Source: Epiperipatus broadwayi (lineage: Eukaryota; Onychophora; Udeonychophora; Euonychophora; Peripatidae). Taken from it: a DNA stretch of 64,000 nt. A program made the translations under genes and the position numbers. The stretch is from positions 496,001-560,000 of the forward strand of contig JAQFVV010012530.1 of the NCBI GenBank assembly GCA_028023455.1, in the 5' to 3' direction. The notes under the pieces were generated by a model that worked only from the letters and a program-made list of their open reading frames with translations, was not told where the DNA came from and did not search any database. Below, piece after piece: positions 59,661 through 64,000 of this stretch (position 1 is the stretch's first letter; every line of letters begins with the position of its first letter).

Positions 59661-60269
59661 TTAGTTATTTATTAATTTGCTGAATATCAAATTTAACTCA
59701 TCACATTTTGTTTGTGTGGATTTTAAGGCTGGTCGGACCAGAAGTTTTTATCTTTATTAGTCGCCTTGTGATCTTCTTTAGATCGACAGTTTCATGCTAG
59801 TTTTATCCAATCCAGGAATCATTTTGTTAGTTTTGCATTTTTGTTTCTTCATGCTTATATTCTTGATCATGGGAGTACATTAGGTTCCATAAGAGAATTT
59901 AATCACTAAAATGTGCGGTATGATTCATTGGTGACCAGCTAGATCAGGAAGCTAGGTTACAGATGTGATTATGGCGCTTGCCAACGTGACATGACTGTTT
60001 AGTAGATGAAGGCTGGCTGTTGCCAGGTAAAGTTGCGATTATGCTGACCAATGGGGATGGCATGATGATTGGCTGTAGCTAGGGTACAGTAGTGATTATG
60101 GTGCCTAAAATGTGATATGATTCATTTATAGTACAGCGGTCTAGGAAGAAGGTTACAATATATATATTGAAAAAAAAAATCTTAAACTCGGAGGTAAAAA
60201 GCCAATAAACTCACCATGCTGGCTAATGCGTGTTGGTGAGCAGCCCATCCATGTTCGTATACTATATGA

Positions 60270-61107
60270 ATAATCACATAGTAATAACAGCTGCAACGAC
60301 AAGAACGTATGGAGTGGACATTAGAAATTTGCCCTGCTCGGTTCCTTTAAGGCCTCCAAGAGGAATCAAAGTGGACATACACAAATGTTGGAAATACAAG
60401 TGGAGTAGGATTCATTATAAATAAAAAATTGTAGAATAACATTGTGGAGATTGATGGTGTATCAGACAGAGTGGCAAGATTAGTTTTTACAACTTAATAG
60501 CAGATACCAAACGCAGATAATTCAGGTTTATGTCCCAACAATTTCTCATAGTGATGAAGTTATAGAAGATTTTTATATGGATGTACAAAAGGCTTTTGAT
60601 CTGAGTAAACAACATTTTAAAATTGTTATGGGAGACTTTAATGCTAGAATTGGTAAACAAATGAAAGATGAAAATGCTGTAGGTAGTTTTGGTTATGGTA
60701 ATAGAAATGAGAGAGGACATAGACTTGTGGAGTTTGCAGAAAAAGAAAAACTTTATATTATGAATTCTTCTTTTGAGAAAAATGTTAAAAGGAAATGGAC
60801 ATGGAAGCATCCAAATGAAGGTACAGCAGAATTGGATTATATTTTGACTAACCGAAAATACATATTTCAAGATTGTAATGTTCTCAATAAATTTAACACA
60901 GGAAGTGATCACCGATTAGTAAGATGTAAGATACGTGTTAATGCAAAACTAGAGAGACAAAAATTATTAAGCAAAACAATATTTACAGTTGATATTCCTA
61001 ATCTTCAGAAACATTCTAATGAATTTAAATTAGAACTTACAAATCGGTTTCAAGTATTAGTAGATTTTGAGCATGATTCAGATTTGAATTTTTTAATAGG
61101 AAAATAA
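60270..61107 (+). pseudogene. RTE endonuclease domain (frameshifted)
   Basis: From 60,577 an open frame reads FKIVMGDFNARIG (the Asp/Asn active-site motif), GHRLVEFAEKEKLYIMNSSF, KWTWKHPNEGTAELDYIL and TGSDHRLVRCKIRV (the Asp/His catalytic pair). Earlier pieces in other frames, GFIINKKL and IDGVSDRVARLVFTT near 60,410-60,490, belong to the start of the domain. The frame ends in a stop at 61,107, before RT. Confidence 0.85.
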
Positions 61108-61195
61108 GCGATACACTTTTTAAAAACTGCAACAAAGATAGCTGGTAGAAAAAAGCAGCAACTGACCAATAAAATTTCTACTGATTAGAGAATTT

Positions 61196-62930
61196 ATGAA
61201 GAAAAGAAGGAATATGAGGATATACAACAATGATGCATTAAAAAAGATGGAATATCTCGAATTTTGTAAAATGGTGCGGAAAAGAGTTGAAAATGATATA
61301 AGAAAGTATAATTGTGAACTAGCAAGGAAAGCTGTAGAAGAGAATAAAGGTCTACAGAGTGTAAAACAACATTTTGGTATTGGTAGGAAATTTATATCTG
61401 CAATAAGGAAAAAAAGATGGCATTATTACTAAAAAGAGAGATGACATCATAAAATATGTAGAAGACTTCTATCAAGAATTATATAGTACTAAAGAACAAG
61501 TGCCTCCTATACATATTATATCTTCTGAATTGCCCAGAATTTTAAATGAAGAAGTGAAACATGCAATTAAAAGTATGAAGAAAGGCAAGGCTCCAGGTAA
61601 TGATGGAATTGTAATTGATATATTACAAGAAGCAGGTGAAGAAATAGAAATTTTTTTAACAAAGTTATATACCAAATGTCTAAATGATAAAGATGTACCA
61701 GATGATTGGAAGAATGCAGTATTAATATTAATATTTAAAAAAGGTGATAAAGAAGATATTAGAAATTACAGACCTATCAGTCTTTTATCAGTTTTATACA
61801 AAATTTTTACTAAGATAATTACAACTCATCTACAGAAAACATTGGATTTCCACCAACCAAGAGAACAAGCTGGATTTAAAAGTGGTTTTAGTACAGTAGA
61901 TCATATCCAGGTATTGAGAGAAATTATAGAAAGGACAAGTGAATATGAGTTGCCATTATACTTAGGATTTGTAGACTATGAAAAGGCATTTGATTCTATA
62001 AACATTTCTTCAGTGATTAAAGCATTGGGATCATCAAGGTGTAGATCCAGGATATTGTCATATTTTAAAAAATATTTATAAAAATGTAACAGCAACAATT
62101 AGATTACATAATGATAGTAAGAAAATCAACATTGAAAAGGGTGCAAGACAGGGTGACTCCATATCTCCAAAACTTTTTATAGCAGTGCTGCAAGAAGTAT
62201 TTTGTGGTTTAAAAATGGGAAGCTAAAGGAGTGAAAGTAAATGGAGATTATTTAAGTTATTTAGATTTTGCAGATGATGTAGTTGTTTTTGCAAATAATG
62301 CTTTAGAGCTACAGGAAATGTTGCAGGAGTTATCAGATGAAAGTAGGACTAAAGATACATGTTAAAAAGACTAAAGTAATGTTTAATAGATTTTCTCAAA
62401 ATATGAAAATAAAGATTGATTATGATGAATTAGAAGAAGTTAACAGTTACAAATACCTTGGTCAGATTATTAATACAGATGGAAATATAATGGATGAAAT
62501 TAATCATAGAATTAAACTTGGTTGGAGTGCTTTTGGTAGAAATAACTTGATACTAAAAGGAAATATGCCTATGTGTTTGAAAAGGAAGGTTTTTAATAAA
62601 TATATTTTGCCAGTTCTTGCTTATGGATCCGAGACTTGGACCCTTAATAGAAAAGCAATACAGAGACTTCAGACCAGTCAAAGAAGTATGGAGAGATGCA
62701 TGTTGGGAGTAACAAGAAGGGATCGAAAACGCAATGTATGGGTAAGAGAACAAAGAGGTGTTACTAACCTCATTGAAAAAATTAAAAGTCTGAAGTGGAG
62801 TTGGGCTGGACATATTGTTAGAAGAGATGATAACAGATGGACAATTGAAATTTTAAACTGGATTCCAAAAGATTGTAAAAGACCCAGAAAGAGACCACAT
62901 GTGAGATGGATGGATGAAATAAGATAGTGT
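61196..62930 (+). pseudogene. RTE reverse transcriptase and C-terminal domain (frameshifted)
   Basis: Three main open pieces: 61,196-61,432 (linker), 61,500-62,081 and 62,337-62,927. RT blocks in order: KKGKAPGNDGI, NYRPISLLSVLYKIFTKII, EQAGFKSGFSTVDHI, FVDYEKAFDSI (catalytic Asp), GARQGDSISPKLF, LDFADDVVVFANN (catalytic Asp pair), then VNSYKYLGQIINTDGN, LPVLAYGSETWTL, WSWAGHIVRRDDNRW and RPHVRWMDEIR. Frameshifts near 62,080 and 62,335 break an otherwise well preserved protein, so the insertion is fairly young. Confidence 0.88.
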
Positions 62931-63064
62931 GCAGGGGTGATGTGGAGAAAAGAACCTAAAGATAGGAAAAGATGGATTGAACTTGGAGAGACCTTCATCC
63001 TGCAGTGGATTGATAACGGTTGATGATGATGATATATATATATTTTAAAACAAAATAATATCCA

Positions 63065-63225
63065 CATTATACATATAACAAAGAAGTAACATTTAGACAA
63101 GAAAAATTTATGCAAATCCAGATCTTATCACTTTGGCTATTTTCCTTATAACTGAAATCATGCAAAGTTTATTGCTAAAAAATTATAACTTGCACAAATA
63201 TTTTTATTTCAACTATATATATATT
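63065..63225 (+). repeat. 161 bp segment duplicated from/with 52,569-52,729
   Basis: Near-identical partner of 52,569-52,729, lying directly after the RTE tail. It is itself flanked by a ~30 bp direct repeat (TATATATATT, then AAAACAAAATAATATCCACA) at about 63,032-63,065 and 63,215-63,245. Confidence 0.9.
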
Positions 63226-63265
63226 AAAACAAAATAATATCCACAAAATTTATACATTTATATTT

Positions 63266-63600
63266 CCATGCCCTAAAGATAAAATTCTTTTGGAGACTCT
63301 TGGTATATATGAAATTGCATGTGGAATTTGTTTACATTCATACACTGGACAGACAAATCATAGAATAAACATAAGAAAGGAAGAACCATTTTGGCAGCTA
63401 GAGAAAAATCTAATTCATCAACTATTTATTCACACATTAAATTAACAAACCATGAGATCAATTTTCATAAAACACATATTGACAAAAATTGAACAATATG
63501 ATTAGAGACAGCTAAGGGACACTATAGAGATTTTTAGAAGGCCAACAAGCTTAAATGAAAAGAGTGAATTAAAGAAAATTAACAATATTTGGAAAAAGTT
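63266..63600 (+). pseudogene. Penelope-like element fragment, GIY-YIG endonuclease
   Basis: Frame from 63,266 reads PCPKDKILLETL, then GIYEIACGICLHSYTGQTNH. This is the GIY-(x)n-YIG signature of the nuclease domain of Penelope-like retroelements, here with YTG for YIG. After a frameshift, SHIKLTNHEINFHKTHI (from about 63,430) fits the following helix region. Stops interrupt it and no RT domain is seen in the remaining 400 bases. Confidence 0.7.
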
Positions 63601-64000
63601 ATTGGAGTATAAAATATTTTTTAAAACTTCCCAATCAATAGAATTTAGGAATGAGGAAAAAAAAATAAAAGAAAAGAAAATAACTATTTTAAATCTCACC
63701 ACACATATTCTTATGATTTGAGAAAGAAGCTCTTAGGAAAGTACTTGTTATTGTACTGAAACGCTATTTAGCTATTATATTTTTATTACACGGAAGCTCC
63801 CGGAAATAAATCTATGAATTCATTTATCAATGAGAATTTTAGAATTAACAGTATTAAACTTTACAGGAAAGATTTGTTTGCAGAATGGAGGTATTTTGAA
63901 AGAATGTGTGTGAAATTAGAAAAATCTGTTTGTGATATATATATATTTTAAAAAAATAAAACATTTTTGTTAAACTTTTGAAGATCTTAAAATTACACCA
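63601..64000. other. Unassigned AT-rich end of window
   Basis: May include 3' sequence of the Penelope-like fragment. Nothing else recognised. Confidence 0.4.

Larger units (their letters stand above)
59900..63030 (+). mobile_element. RTE-type LINE, nearly full length, broken
   Basis: About 3.1 kb with an apurinic-type endonuclease followed by reverse transcriptase and a C-terminal domain, ending in the (TGA)n-like tail TTGATGATGATGATATATA. The 5' region (59,930-60,120) carries three loosely repeated motifs (G(T/C)GATTATG at 59,965, 60,035 and 60,092), as in LINE promoters with repeated monomers. Related 5'-truncated antisense copies lie at 22.5-22.8 and 26.6-26.8 kb. Order EN-RT, absence of a long ORF1 and tail type fit the RTE clade. 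Confidence 0.85.

Noticed and set aside
60487-60912. 141-codon minus-strand ORF
   Set aside because: Antisense shadow of the RTE endonuclease domain, which has clear DFNAR and SDHR motifs on the plus strand.
62678-63115. 145-codon minus-strand ORF
   Set aside because: Antisense shadow of the RTE C-terminal domain and tail.
1-64000. CRISPR array, prokaryotic operon, phage or plasmid features
   Set aside because: No regularly spaced short repeats with unique spacers, no dense gene packing; introns and animal transposons show a eukaryotic genome.

Overview
This 64 kb window comes from the AT-rich nuclear genome of an invertebrate animal. The evidence is spliced genes, a seven-transmembrane receptor, a nuclear PP1-targeting protein split over five visible exons, and a dense load of animal-type transposons (hAT, pogo/Tigger-like, RTE and other LINEs, Penelope-like, Ty3/gypsy, a tRNA-derived SINE). 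An arthropod, perhaps a chelicerate, is plausible, but nothing in the sequence proves it. There are no prokaryotic operons, CRISPR arrays, rRNA genes or convincing functional tRNA genes.

Two host genes can be supported. On the + strand (1611-2697) lies a single-coding-exon rhodopsin-family GPCR of the FMRFamide-receptor/GPR139-like type; its coding exon begins just after a clear 3' splice site. On the - strand, spread over 50,890-33,345, are the last five coding exons of a PNUTS/PPP1R10 homologue (nuclear targeting subunit of protein phosphatase 1). They end in a Pro/Gly/Arg-rich tail and a C-x8-C-x5-C-x3-H zinc finger. All intron phases between the five exons agree. The amino-terminal exons were not found and may lie beyond position 64,000 or in the stretch above 50,890.

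Most of the rest is layered mobile DNA. 2.9-6.9 kb: tandem duplications, a 1.14 kb non-autonomous hAT element with an 8 bp target duplication, and an inverted-repeat/direct-repeat cluster. 9.4-17 kb: an antisense gypsy-like remnant, a small inverted-repeat element, and a decayed Ty3/gypsy element with candidate LTRs, with a pogo/Tigger-like element inserted just inside the left one. 18.7-24.7 kb: a MITE, two long near-perfect hairpins, antisense RTE fragments, and a 1.16 kb structure of ~420 bp units arranged tandem-then-inverted. 27-28.8 kb: an unidentified antisense decayed coding region. 29.3-32.2 kb: a decayed LINE bracketed by a 33 bp exact repeat of its own tail. 33.4-49.5 kb: large PNUTS introns filled with a SINE, a LINE relic, hAT and pogo/Tigger-like elements, and a 3 kb nested inverted-repeat structure. 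57-58.6 kb: a locally GC-richer, TATA-containing unit with a minisatellite. 59.9-63.03 kb: a nearly full-length but broken RTE LINE, followed by a recently copied 161 bp segment and a Penelope-like GIY-YIG fragment.

All calls were made by reading the sequence; no database search was possible, so family names rest on motif recognition.
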